This document shows, piece after piece, positions 33,393-41,791 of a stretch of DNA of 64,000 nucleotides. The stretch comes from Bacillota bacterium (GTDB taxonomy: Bacteria > Bacillota > Clostridia > Peptostreptococcales > Anaerovoracaceae): contig JAHZHL010000033.1 in NCBI GenBank assembly GCA_019420305.1, forward strand, positions 1 through 64,000, in the 5' to 3' direction. Both the position numbers and the translations under genes were made by a program. Below the pieces are notes generated by a model. That model worked only from the letters and a program-made list of their open reading frames with translations. It was not told the DNA's origin and did no database searches. The first letter of the stretch is position 1, and every line of letters starts with the position of its first letter.

Positions 33393-33988
33393 CAGCTCAC
33401 CTTTACCTCTTCCATTGATTTTTTCAGTGCTTTCATGTTGCCTTCCACAACTTCCGGCTTATGGGAGAATTTGTGGCGGAATGACTCTTCCATATCCCGG
33501 ATAAACTGCTCCTGATCAATAACATGGCTGACCTTTACAGCCGCTGCCAGCATCGGAGTGTTAGGGTAGTTTTTCCCCAGAGTTTCCATAGAAATTTTCT
33601 CCGCGTCCACAGCGCAGATCTTCCCATTATAATCCGGCAGCATCTTGCGAATTTCTTCCGGACTCTTTTTGCTGTTAATAATCAGCGCACCACTCTCCTT
33701 AATTCCTTTTGTTACATCAACGGTACCCAGCAAAGTTTCATCTACCACTACCACATAGTCGGGATGGTAAATATTTGAATGGACTTTGCACGGTTCATCC
33801 GTAATCCGGTTATAAGCCGTAATAGGGGCACCCATTCGCTCCGGACCGTATTCCGGAAACCCCTGTACATGCTTGCCCGAATTAAAGGCCACGTCCGCCA
33901 ACAGCAGACACGCTGTTTTCGCGCCCTGCCCGCCCCGGCCGTGCCATCTGATTTCCACAGCTTCATTCCGCTTTGTCTTCTTTTCCAT
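33392..33988 (-). CDS. 2-oxoacid:ferredoxin oxidoreductase, gamma subunit
   Basis: A 198-residue gamma subunit with the glycine-rich IRWHGRGGQGAKTACLLLADVA motif and FPEYGPERMGAPITAYNRI, which contribute the CoA-binding surface. It is the first gene of the four-gene operon and lies directly downstream of a T-box leader. AAAGGA lies nine bases before the ATG. Confidence 0.93.
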   Translation of the reverse strand: MEKKTKRNEAVEIRWHGRGGQGAKTACLLLADVAFNSGKHVQGFPEYGPERMGAPITAYNRITDEPCKVHSNIYHPDYVVVVDETLLGTVDVTKGIKESGALIINSKKSPEEIRKMLPDYNGKICAVDAEKISMETLGKNYPNTPMLAAAVKVSHVIDQEQFIRDMEESFRHKFSHKPEVVEGNMKALKKSMEEVKVS

Positions 33989-34056
33989 TCTTGAACATCC
34001 TTTCTTTTTACTGCGTTGTATTAAAGAGCGATATTCCAGTTTACCTCTATCTCAAT

Positions 34057-34096
34057 AAAAAAGGGTTTTCACCCTTGTATAAGGACGAAAACCCGT
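34057..34096 (-). terminator. T-box terminator
   Basis: On the minus strand GGGTTTTC and GAAAACCC form a stem followed by TTTTTT, in the place of the regulated terminator of a T-box leader. Confidence 0.85.
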
Positions 34097-34350
34097 AGAT
34101 TTCGCTATACCACCTAATACAACATACTAACATACGCGTTCCTGATAACGGAGGAATACCCGTCAGAACTTACTCCCCTTTTTCGAGGCGGCTGCCGGGA
34201 CTCTCCCGTCCGCCGTCTTTGGTTTCGGCTCTGCGACTCAGAAGTGATTTTCGGTTCGCGCTCTCCTGCCCCGGGCTCGCACCATCCCCGGTTCGCTTTC
34301 CATTCAAGCGGCGCCTACTCTCTTCGTCACAGTCTTTGTTCTGTATTTAA
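34097..34350 (-). promoter_or_regulatory. T-box leader, specifier reads AUC (Ile)
   Basis: The T-box core GGTGGTATAGCG lies at 34103-34114 (minus strand). Stem I has a base helix TGTGAC/GTCGCA, then GAAG/CTTC with a TGA bulge, then an AGAGUA internal loop facing GAACCGAAAAUCA. The triplet at the usual specifier position, 34246-34248, is AUC, followed by the conserved purine A. The distal GGUGCGAGCCC apical motif is also present. UGGU in the core would pair with ACCA of tRNA-Ile. Uncharged tRNA-Ile should permit read-through into the oxidoreductase operon. Confidence 0.88.
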
Positions 34351-34362
34351 TTTTCTTTGTGT

Positions 34363-34391
34363 ATTTTAACGCACCGCGCCTGTCCTGTCAA
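34363..34391 (-). promoter_or_regulatory. Promoter of the T-box/2-oxoacid oxidoreductase operon
   Basis: On the minus strand, TTGACA (34386-34391) and TAAAAT (34363-34368) are spaced by 17 bases, a near-consensus housekeeping promoter. Transcription should start near 34356. Confidence 0.82.
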
Positions 34392-34481
34392 TATTTTTAT
34401 TTATTTTTCACAAAATAATTCGCTTTTTATTGTGATAAAAAACGATCGTTCAGGGGAAACTAATCACAAGAGGTGATACAT

Positions 34482-34631
34482 TTGCTAATAGGACACTTTA
34501 AAAATGATAACCGCGCGAATCCAACCCTTGTTATCGAGCATATTGTGGCGGAAACAGAAAAAAATATTGAAAAGATGACCGGAAGAAAAGTAAAGCTGGT
34601 GGCTTACGAGGTAAAAAAATCGATCTATTGA
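34482..34631 (+). CDS. Small hypothetical protein (49 aa)
   Basis: A TTG-started ORF with AAGAGGTGATACA directly upstream, divergent from the T-box operon. The translation (MLIGHFKNDNRANPTLVIEHIV..., ending KKSIY) is rich in charged residues, looks like a helix followed by a beta strand (MTGRKVKLVAYEVK), and lacks membrane character. Good codon pattern and ribosome-binding site support coding; I know no family for it. Confidence 0.5.
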   Translation: MLIGHFKNDNRANPTLVIEHIVAETEKNIEKMTGRKVKLVAYEVKKSIY

Positions 34632-34725
34632 CATTGTAGCGTGACAAAAAGATCGACGCCTCGCGGCCTTCCACGTCTTTCGCTCAAAGCTGCCGAAATA
34701 ATTCACCGACCATTTTTATTCTTGC

Positions 34726-35928
34726 TTATCTAAGCATATATTTTTTCAAATCCTGTCGCCGTTTAATGTGCAGTTTCTGTAACGCCATAGACACGTAATG
34801 TTTCACTGTGTTAGGCGAAATGCTCATATGCTCGCTAATCTCCTGATTCGTCCATCCCCGGGCAGCGAGCATAGCTACGGCAAACTCACTGGTAGTCAGA
34901 TTATCAGCTACATCATGCCCTGTATCCGGATTATGCACTTTTCTCCAGCCTGCGGAGAACCGATATGTTATCTCAATAATCCGCTTGAAATCTTCCGGCC
35001 ATCTCTTTTTGATAACCGCCTCCAGCATTCCACCCAAAAGCCCATGATGCTCCCCAAAACCTTCGATCAAATCATCGGGCCTCGCCAGATCCCATGCGGC
35101 CAACAGATGCTCCCTCGCCTGTTCGGGCTGTTTGAGACTCATGTAATCCATTACCGCTACCAGGTGCAAATAAATAGCGGGGATCGGATACTTCTCCTGC
35201 TGCATAGCGAGGGTTGTTTCCACAATACCGACGCTTTTCCCATATTCCTTCTTCAAATAAGTATAATGGGCCTGCACATAAAAAGCGAACGCCTGAAGTC
35301 CCGGCGGCAGCAGTGGCAGATAAGTTTGAAGCGGCGGCAGTTTTTCCGGCAGGGGCAGATGCAGCAGGACCGCTCCAGCGGCCGCGCAGAAGGCCTTAGC
35401 CGCCCCGATCTGCGGAACCGCTTCCGAATCAATGTCCTCCATATTACGTCTCATTTCATTCAGTACATATCTTGCTCGTGAGATTTGTCCGAGAGAAAGA
35501 TTGGCATAAGAATAGATTAGGCAGCCCGAAAGACGAATTTCCATATTCGGATGCGCCAGATATCTCCCTGTCTCAATAACCGCCCTCTCTGGCTGTCCGC
35601 TGAAATAGTGGTATTCAGCAAGGGCAATGTCTTTCCGCGGACCGTCTTCCATCGCTTCAATCATTTTCACACAACTCCCCGGTTTAAAGGCTGTGTTCAT
35701 AAGGGGCATAAGCTCCATACAAAAATGGATCTCCGATCCGCTTTTTGTATGGTTTTCCTTCTTTTTCACGCTTTGAGAAATGTCCGGCTTTTCCGCGCAT
35801 TGAGGGATACCCCAGGACACTCCGAATTTTCTGACGCCCTCAATTTTCCCTTCCGCACAGTATTTCTGCACCATTCGCTCTGAAATCTTCCATTTACCCG
35901 CCGCTTCCCGCACAGTCATATACTCCAT
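34726..35928 (-). CDS. LuxR-type transcriptional regulator with N-terminal excisionase-like HTH
   Basis: A 400-residue regulator. Residues 1-45 form a MerR/excisionase-like helix-turn-helix (MTVREAAGKWKISERMVQKYCAEGKI). The middle 250 residues are helical and resemble TPR-like ligand or protein-binding repeats. Residues about 335-400 are a LuxR DNA-binding domain (LTTSEFAVAMLAARGWTNQEISEHM, SPNTVKHYVSMALQKL). The combination of HTH domains at both ends is seen in Clostridia regulators of unknown signal. ATG 35928 is preferred, with GGGAG nine bases upstream. Its target is not evident. Confidence 0.85.
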   Translation of the reverse strand: MEYMTVREAAGKWKISERMVQKYCAEGKIEGVRKFGVSWGIPQCAEKPDISQSVKKKENHTKSGSEIHFCMELMPLMNTAFKPGSCVKMIEAMEDGPRKDIALAEYHYFSGQPERAVIETGRYLAHPNMEIRLSGCLIYSYANLSLGQISRARYVLNEMRRNMEDIDSEAVPQIGAAKAFCAAAGAVLLHLPLPEKLPPLQTYLPLLPPGLQAFAFYVQAHYTYLKKEYGKSVGIVETTLAMQQEKYPIPAIYLHLVAVMDYMSLKQPEQAREHLLAAWDLARPDDLIEGFGEHHGLLGGMLEAVIKKRWPEDFKRIIEITYRFSAGWRKVHNPDTGHDVADNLTTSEFAVAMLAARGWTNQEISEHMSISPNTVKHYVSMALQKLHIKRRQDLKKYMLR

Positions 35929-35931
35929 CAC

Positions 35932-36433
35932 AATGCTCTCCCAGATTTCGTTTACTGTATATTATTATATTCGTTTTGCCAAACCTTTTCAATGGCAGGA
36001 AAGGAAACGCAAGGGTATCGTCCGGAGGATTGAGGATGCCGCCGCGCCACCGCGCCACCGCGCCACCGCGCGAACAAATCACAAAAAATCGTCCCCGCAT
36101 GCCGCTGCACGCGAACAAACCCCAGAGCTTAGAAGCAATATTTGCGCTTTTCCTTCCATACTCTGCGTAATTTTTAGAAATGAGCCGCGCTCCGGCTAAA
36201 ATCCGCACTTCCCATTCCCCCTTTCCCCCCAATGGTCGCGCCTTGCGCCCTTCCACAGCTTTATCCCCAAAAATGTTCGCGCTTTCGCCGCTGCTGGAAA
36301 AGTACCGGGAGGTGGCACGCTAATGGCACGGTTTTTGAGGAAAAAAGGGCATCAGGAAAGGTTATTGGAAGAAATTCAAAAAACAGAGAAACCGCTGAAA
36401 CCCCGAAAATTCAACAGTTCCAACGGTTTTATC
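35932..36433. other. Gene-free interval with short tandem repeat
   Basis: No convincing gene is seen. A GC-rich triple tandem of GCGCCACC lies at about 36043-36070. Near the right end, the plus strand reads LLEKYREVAR then a stop (about 36291-36323), followed by TGGCACG-CTAA-TGGCACG; this looks like the tail of an integrase-type gene next to a tRNA, but is too short to call. Confidence 0.4.
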
Positions 36434-36509
36434 TGGCACCCCCGAGATGATTCGAACATCCGACGCACGGTTTAGGAAACCGACGCTCTATCCCCTGAGC
36501 TACGGGGGC
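36434..36509 (-). tRNA. tRNA-Arg (anticodon CCT)
   Basis: On the minus strand a full cloverleaf can be drawn. The acceptor GCCCCCG pairs with CGGGGG(T), the D-arm contains GCTCAGGGGATAGAGC, and the anticodon loop TTCCTAA gives CCT. The T-loop is TTCGAAT, and CCA is encoded at the 3' end (36434-36436). It reads AGG codons. Confidence 0.9.
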
Positions 36510-36581
36510 TCAACAGGCTTATTACAAAATAAGCACTTTTTAATAATACCATATATATATCGGGGATTTCAACACTTTTCA

Positions 36582-36590
36582 TTCAAAATC
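36582..36590. repeat. ISAs1 target-site duplication, left copy
   Basis: TTCAAAATC abuts the left inverted repeat of the ISAs1 element and is repeated exactly at 37777-37785. Confidence 0.85.
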
Positions 36591-37776
36591 CAGGGAAATC
36601 AAGTTTCAGAAAATACTGACGCAAGCAAGAGTGGATCGAGCAGACAATCCATCATAATCTTGGAAATGGGACGTTTGGATTTCTCCTTTTCTTTGTACCG
36701 TTTGATGAGATTCAAAGCCATCTTCCGAAAGACATTGAGCTGTTCCTGAACCTCTCTGGTTTCTACTCTACAGGAATCTTCGGCAAAGTGAACATCCAGA
36801 AGCCAGTGCATTGTTTCCACTGACCATCCCATTCGCGCATGATGCAGCAACTCCTCTGCGCTTAGCTTTCTGCTGCAAATATAGTAATGCCATTCTTCCG
36901 TTTTCTGATTCTTTCTTTCCAATTCCGTATGGATTGCCCCAATGCACGCAAGCTGCTTCCACTCTTCCCGCACTGACATCCATCCGATCTCTTCGGTTAC
37001 ATATGCGGTTCGCCTTTCGATTCGCCCCCGGTTGTTCTCCACCTTCCGCACCGTCTCCATCCGCTTCCTTAGCTCCGGGTCCTGTACATATTCTTCTATT
37101 TCCTTTTTCAAGCTCGCCTGGTTATCTTTCGCGCACAATAAGTAATCTCCTTTTTTCTCCAGAATTCGTTCCGCCGTTTCCTTCTGGCAGTTCAGCGCAT
37201 CCGCTACCACCATACATCCCTTTAGTTCCAACTCCTTTAACAGCTCCTGCACCGCCGGAATTTCATTCCTTTTCTCATCCACACTTCTCTGCGCAAAGGT
37301 CATTCCCCACTCACTGAGCTGGGCGCTGACAATATGCAGCGAGCTCTCGCAGCGGCTCATTCGCTCGGTGGAACGAATCCTTTTTCCATCGATCGACAGC
37401 GTCTGCCCGCTCCAGTCTTCCGGAAGCAGGCTGGTTACCCATTTCGTAAAACATTTCCGCAACGAGTCCGGCTCAATCAGTTTCAGCAGGCATAGAAGCC
37501 AGTAATAGCAAGGTACACGGCTGATCCCAAAGTATTCTTTCAGAAATCGGCTTATCCGGGGATTGGTAGCCCATTGATGGATCTGGCTGACATTTTTTAA
37601 CCCGCAAATACTCCCCAGCAGCACTAGCGTCATCACCTGTGCAACACTGCAAAAATAACCATCCTATTCTTTTGTTGTTTCTACTTCTTCAAAGTATTCT
37701 GTAATGAGATTCTGTTCCATTCTTGCATTATACACCTGTTTTGCTATTTTTGCATTTTCAAAAATTGATTTCCCTG
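36591..37776 (-). mobile_element. ISAs1-family insertion sequence, complete with TSD
   Basis: Terminal inverted repeats begin CAGGGAAATCAA at 36591 and, on the other strand, CAGGGAAATCAA at 37776; similarity continues over about 24 bases (TTTTTGAAAAT/GTTTCAGAAAAT). A perfect 9-bp direct repeat, TTCAAAATC, flanks it. Element length is 1186 bp. The transposase inside carries an amber codon. Confidence 0.9.
36599..37720 (-). pseudogene. ISAs1-family transposase with in-frame amber codon
   Basis: The full frame from ATG 37720 encodes 373 codons, the usual ISAs1 length, but codon 19 is TAG (37664-37666) where CAG would restore Gln. The frame reads MEQNLITEYFEEVETTKE, stop, then DGYFCSVAQVMTLVLLGS and on to the end without change. 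The DDE domain is otherwise intact (SIDGKRIRSTE, VVADALNCQKETAE, GRIERRT, GWSVETMHWLLDVHF). A restart at 37636 would lack the N-terminal region. Readthrough or a suppressor could still rescue it, so it may be a recent loss. Confidence 0.85.
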
Positions 37777-37785
37777 TTCAAAATC
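37777..37785. repeat. ISAs1 target-site duplication, right copy
   Basis: TTCAAAATC directly follows the right inverted repeat and equals 36582-36590. The insertion point is only 15 bases past the stop of the lipoprotein gene. Confidence 0.85.
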
Positions 37786-37799
37786 CGGATCCGGGCGGA

Positions 37800-38705
37800 T
37801 TATCGCGATAGCGCCAGCTCCCGCACCGGTTCCAGATAATGATAGGCAAATGTCAGTTTCCCATAACCGCTGTCCTTTTGAATCAGCCGCCAGGTTTTTT
37901 CCGCTGCCGCAAGTCCCCGATTATAATAAGTATTGTCATTCGTCAAATCATGATCTCCCGGCGGCTGAAATTCCGAAACGCAGATAATCGGTTTTCCGTA
38001 CTGCCTGCACAGCTTCAGTTCCGTCTCCATATGGCTACGTTCTTTTCCTACATAATAGTTCATAACCGCGATTTCATCGCAGCAATCCCGTACCAGCGCT
38101 TCCAAGAATTCCGGATAGTCCTCATCATACCAGTAGGGGATACATAAAGTCAGAGAAAGCCCCCGCGTTTTGGCATGAAGGTAAATCTCTTTCATGCTCC
38201 CGCAAAACTCTTCCATCACCTGACGTGGCTGCGTATCCCAGCGGGAAAGAAGATATGGTTCAATATCCGCGACCACTCCTGCTAGCCGCCTGCCGTCCGA
38301 TACACGCCCGTTATAATCCGCCAGCTCATCGATCCTGCGGCAGGCCTCCCCCATGCCGCTGTCAGTTCCCCATTCAGGAGTGCCGATCAGTCCATAACAT
38401 TCTATTCCCCGCAACCCCAGATCGGAAATAAAGCCGCCGGCGCTTCCCTCCTCCATCGATTCCGGAAAAGCCTGAAAAACCCGTTCAATCTCCAGCAGCT
38501 CCGCAGTCTCCTGCAACTGCTTCTGCTCCTCCTTCTTTTCCGGCAACGTTTCCGACCAGCTGAAAATTCCAGTTCCGGAAAGCATCTTCGCGCCATCTTC
38601 CGCCCCGCATCCCCCTGCCAGAACTCCGGTAAAAACAAGCATGCCTGCCCAAAGAAAAACTGCAATTCTGCGTCTGTACTCTCTCCAGCGGATAAAATGC
38701 CCCAT
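37800..38705 (-). CDS. Lipoprotein, glycoside-hydrolase-like barrel
   Basis: A 301-residue exported lipoprotein. The signal sequence ends in LAGGCG, a lipobox with Cys at about 33. From residue 85 on, the pattern suggests a TIM barrel of the glycosidase type (GGFISDLGLRGIECYGLIGTPEW, LAGVVADIEPYLLSRW, LSLTLCIPYWYDED, DEIAVMNYYVGKER, PIICVSEFQPPGDHD). The EPYLL and AVMNYY strands recall GH18/GH25-like barrels, but the DxxDxDxE signature is not present, so catalysis is uncertain. It is divergent from the VTC/CotH/GT2 operon and probably belongs to it functionally. Confidence 0.72.
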   Translation of the reverse strand: MGHFIRWREYRRRIAVFLWAGMLVFTGVLAGGCGAEDGAKMLSGTGIFSWSETLPEKKEEQKQLQETAELLEIERVFQAFPESMEEGSAGGFISDLGLRGIECYGLIGTPEWGTDSGMGEACRRIDELADYNGRVSDGRRLAGVVADIEPYLLSRWDTQPRQVMEEFCGSMKEIYLHAKTRGLSLTLCIPYWYDEDYPEFLEALVRDCCDEIAVMNYYVGKERSHMETELKLCRQYGKPIICVSEFQPPGDHDLTNDNTYYNRGLAAAEKTWRLIQKDSGYGKLTFAYHYLEPVRELALSR

Positions 38706-38917
38706 TTGTGTCCGTTTCCTCCTGTTTTTTTCCTATTGTATCCCAACCGACACCTCCTAACAAGAAAAAAACGCAGTTTGTCCCAGATGGCCGCGTATTT
38801 TCTTTTTTCTTTTTCAATATTACGTCAAACTATGTTAAAATATTTGTATATAGGGTATTAATAAATACATTATACGAAAGCAGCGGGGAGTTGAGTTATA
38901 CGCCGGAGGAAGAGAAT

Positions 38918-39601
38918 ATGCAGCAGGTATTCCGCAAGGAAATAAAATATCGGGTTTCCATCATCCAGTACGCCCAATTGGAGCGTCAGTTGTCCAGGAT
39001 CATGAAAAAGGATTCGTTCAGCGGCCCAGACGGTTACCCGGTTCGTTCCCTTTATTTCGACTCTGTCTACAACCAGGATCTTCACGATGTACTGAACGGG
39101 CACTATTCCAAGAAAAAAATACGGCTCCGTATCTATTCTCCGAAGGACACAAAAGCGAAGCTGGAACTCAAAGTAAAGCACGGTCTTGATCAGCAGAAAT
39201 ATTCTCTGACGGTTTCCCGCGATCAGGCGCAGGAGCTGGCCCGGGGAAATATTGATTTTCTTGCCGGCTGGAACACGTCTGTCGCCCAGTATATTTATCG
39301 GGAAATGCGGATTGGAATCTACCGGCCTGCGGTGCTGATTGAATATGACCGCATCGCATATGTCAGCGCCATCAATAAAATCCGCGTTACCTTCGATACC
39401 CATGTGCGGAGCAGCGACTGCAACTTTGACCTGTTTACCAACAATCCGAATTTCACTCCGCTCATGCCCGATGACACGGGCGTTTTGGAGGTCAAATATG
39501 ATCATTTCCTCCTGAGCTATATTAAGGAAGCCCTCGCCTGCATTGATCAGCTTCCCCAGGCCAACAGCAAATATGTCCTGGGCAGGCTGCGTTGTTACTG
39601 A
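38918..39601 (+). CDS. VTC-domain protein, polyphosphate-polymerase-like
   Basis: A 227-residue triphosphate-tunnel-type protein. The beta-barrel motifs line up with VTC polymerases: FRKEIKYRV at the N-terminus, VRSLYFDSVYNQDLHDVLNG, KIRLRIYSP, KLELKVKHG, AVLIEYDRIAYV, IRVTFDTHVRS and VLEVKYDHF. These supply the basic tunnel and metal-binding glutamates used to polymerise phosphate from ATP in yeast Vtc4. Bacterial members are untested in general. ATG 38918 has GGAGGAAGA upstream. It is the first gene of a six-gene run with DUF4956 and CotH. Confidence 0.88.
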   Translation: MQQVFRKEIKYRVSIIQYAQLERQLSRIMKKDSFSGPDGYPVRSLYFDSVYNQDLHDVLNGHYSKKKIRLRIYSPKDTKAKLELKVKHGLDQQKYSLTVSRDQAQELARGNIDFLAGWNTSVAQYIYREMRIGIYRPAVLIEYDRIAYVSAINKIRVTFDTHVRSSDCNFDLFTNNPNFTPLMPDDTGVLEVKYDHFLLSYIKEALACIDQLPQANSKYVLGRLRCY

Positions 39602-39655
39602 CAGACGCTGTCAGGCCGGATCCTACTACAAAATCAGAAAAGGAAGCAGAAAACG

Positions 39656-40342
39656 ATGAAACAATACATTCTTGATAATTTGCAAAACTTTACATATATG
39701 AATGATAAAGGACTGAGCGACTTTCTCATCAGTCTGCTAGTGGCGCTGGTCCTGGGTCTTGTCATTTTTCTGGCGTACCGGATCACCTACAGCGGTGTGG
39801 CTTACAGCAAACGGTTTAACGTTTCCCTTGTAATGCTCACGCTGATTACAACTATGGTCATGGCCGTAATCAGCAACAACATCGCCTTGTCCCTTGGTAT
39901 GGTCGGCGCCCTCTCCATTGTACGTTTCCGTACTGCTGTAAAAGATTCCCGCGACACCACCTTCATTTTCTGGTGTATCGGTATTGGGATCTGCTGCGGA
40001 GTCGCGCAGTTTGCCCTGGCCGCCATCGGCAGCGCGGTTATCTTTCTTTTTCTGATTATCATGGGACAAATCCACTCTGACGGAAAATATCTGTATGTTA
40101 TCCGCTGCGGCCGTGCGGACGAAAAGGCAGTGGAATCCATTATGTTTCTCTATTTTCGTACCTTGCAGATGCGCTCCAAGAATATTCACGAAAACGAAGT
40201 GGAGTTTATTTATGAACTCAGCGAACGTACGATAAAAAAAGCGCGGAAAAAGAATGAGGACGAAGTGACAGACCGGCTGTTCAAGCTGGATTCTCTGATT
40301 GTCGCCAATCTGGTAATGCAGACGGACGACATGACCCGTTAG
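39656..40342 (+). CDS. DUF4956 membrane protein
   Basis: A 228-residue protein with about four transmembrane helices in its first 130 residues (LISLLVALVLGLVIFLAYRI, LVMLTLITTMVMAVISNNIAL) and the conserved LGMVGALSIVRFRTAVKDSRDTTFIFWCIG-like stretch of DUF4956, given here by its first residues LGMVGALSIVRFR. A cytoplasmic alpha/beta domain follows. DUF4956 genes commonly sit beside VTC and CotH genes; it may be the membrane channel or platform of that system (inference). Confidence 0.85.
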   Translation: MKQYILDNLQNFTYMNDKGLSDFLISLLVALVLGLVIFLAYRITYSGVAYSKRFNVSLVMLTLITTMVMAVISNNIALSLGMVGALSIVRFRTAVKDSRDTTFIFWCIGIGICCGVAQFALAAIGSAVIFLFLIIMGQIHSDGKYLYVIRCGRADEKAVESIMFLYFRTLQMRSKNIHENEVEFIYELSERTIKKARKKNEDEVTDRLFKLDSLIVANLVMQTDDMTR

Positions 40343-40360
40343 GACAGCAGAGGTTGTGCG

Positions 40361-41779
40361 ATGAAGAAAAAACTGCTGTGCGTTACCGTGATACTGGCCG
40401 CCTGTCTGATTGCCATAATCGCGAACTGGCATGTGGATAATACAAGGGAAAATACGAAAACGCGGGTCCACCAGCATCTGGAGGCGGAAAGCGCGGAGGA
40501 ACTTCCCGCCTGCTCCCACAAATCATCCCGGATTTGCACCCATCTGCCTCTTGTCTCCATTGATACGAGAGGCAGACAGCTGAGTGAGAAGCGGGAAAGC
40601 AAAATTTTCTGTGATATCAGGATCTGGGATGAAGAAGGAAAGCGGCACCATTTGACGGATACACCGGATATTGAAACTGCTTCACAGATTAATATCCGTG
40701 GCGCTTCCTCTCGCCATTTTGACAAACACTCCTATCGGCTGGAATTCCGCGAGAATAAAAATCCGGCAGAAAAAAAGAACCTCAGCATCATGGGGATGGA
40801 ATCAGACTGCGACTGGATTCTGTACGGACCGTGGCTGGACAAATCCCTGCTCCGCAACTATATGATGTATAATCTGTCCGGAGAAATCATGGAATGGGCG
40901 CCGGATGTACGCTACTGTGAAGTCTTTCTGAACGGCGAGTATCAGGGTCTTTATGTTATGACCGAATCCATAGAAGTGGACGAAGATCGGCTTCCTCTGC
41001 GGGAGTACGATGACCGCCAGACAGAAACCTCCTATCTCATCGAACGGAACCGTGTGGGCAGCACCGATGATCCGATTAACACCTTTGGCGGGCAGGCAGG
41101 TTATACAGAGTACGAACTGGGAATTCTTTATCCCAAAGCCCTGGACATGACCGGTGAAACCAGGCGCTGGATTATCGACAATATCAATGAGATGGAAAAG
41201 CTCCTCTATTCCTATGACTACGACGAGTGGGATTACGGCTATTACAATTTTCTGGATGTAGATTCTTTCGTCGATTACGCGTTGATTAACGAAGTTTCCG
41301 CAAATCTGGATGCCGGCAGCCTGTCCACCTATGCCTACAAGCCTCTGGGTGGAAAGCTGACCATGGGTCCGGTCTGGGATTTCAACAATGCGTTCGGACT
41401 TTACGAGATCGATCCGCAGGACTTTTTCATGCAGGACTCCCCCTGGTTCTTTATGCTGTACAAAGACGAAACCTTTGTGAACCGGCTTATTTCTCGCTAT
41501 CAGTCGCTGCGAAAAACCTGGTTTGATGAGGAATATCTGATGAACTACATTGATGAAACGATCCGCTTTCTTGGTCCTGCCATTGATCGAAATTTTGATA
41601 AATGGGGGTATTCCTTTAACCTAGTCTTTTTCGACGATCCCAATCGCGAGCTACGCAGCTACCAGGAAGCGATAGCGCAATTAAAAGATTTTATTGAAGA
41701 CCGCCTGGAATTCATGGACGAAAACATCGAAGTCCTGCATCAGTACTGTCATGAATCCATGGTAAAATCCTATAATTAA
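40361..41779 (+). CDS. CotH-family protein kinase-like protein
   Basis: A 472-residue protein with an N-terminal signal anchor (LLCVTVILAACLIAIIAN). CotH signatures are INIRGASSRHFDKHSYRLEF, DWILYGPWLDKSLLRNYMMYNL, YCEVFLNGEYQGLYVMTESIE and GPVWDFNNAFG. In B. subtilis CotH is an atypical secreted kinase phosphorylating spore-coat proteins. This copy is exported and sits with polymer-synthesis genes, so a cell-surface or spore-surface phosphotransfer role is possible. The metal-binding Asp of WDFN is conserved. Nineteen bases separate it from DUF4956. Confidence 0.88.
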   Translation: MKKKLLCVTVILAACLIAIIANWHVDNTRENTKTRVHQHLEAESAEELPACSHKSSRICTHLPLVSIDTRGRQLSEKRESKIFCDIRIWDEEGKRHHLTDTPDIETASQINIRGASSRHFDKHSYRLEFRENKNPAEKKNLSIMGMESDCDWILYGPWLDKSLLRNYMMYNLSGEIMEWAPDVRYCEVFLNGEYQGLYVMTESIEVDEDRLPLREYDDRQTETSYLIERNRVGSTDDPINTFGGQAGYTEYELGILYPKALDMTGETRRWIIDNINEMEKLLYSYDYDEWDYGYYNFLDVDSFVDYALINEVSANLDAGSLSTYAYKPLGGKLTMGPVWDFNNAFGLYEIDPQDFFMQDSPWFFMLYKDETFVNRLISRYQSLRKTWFDEEYLMNYIDETIRFLGPAIDRNFDKWGYSFNLVFFDDPNRELRSYQEAIAQLKDFIEDRLEFMDENIEVLHQYCHESMVKSYN

Positions 41780-41791
41780 TGAGGCTTATTT

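Noticed and set aside
36043..36070. Three tandem GCGCCACC units considered as a CRISPR or regulatory array
   Set aside because: No spacers, unit only 8 bases, three copies; best seen as a simple repeat.
35894..36256. Minus-strand frame of 120 codons upstream of the LuxR gene
   Set aside because: Composition is Gly/Arg-rich, crosses the GCGCCACC tandem repeat, has no ribosome-binding site, and overlaps the LuxR start.
37636..37720. Considered that the ISAs1 transposase simply starts at 37636
   Set aside because: The frame upstream keeps typical ISAs1 N-terminal coding sense to ATG 37720, interrupted by one TAG, and the shorter start lacks the N-terminal region.
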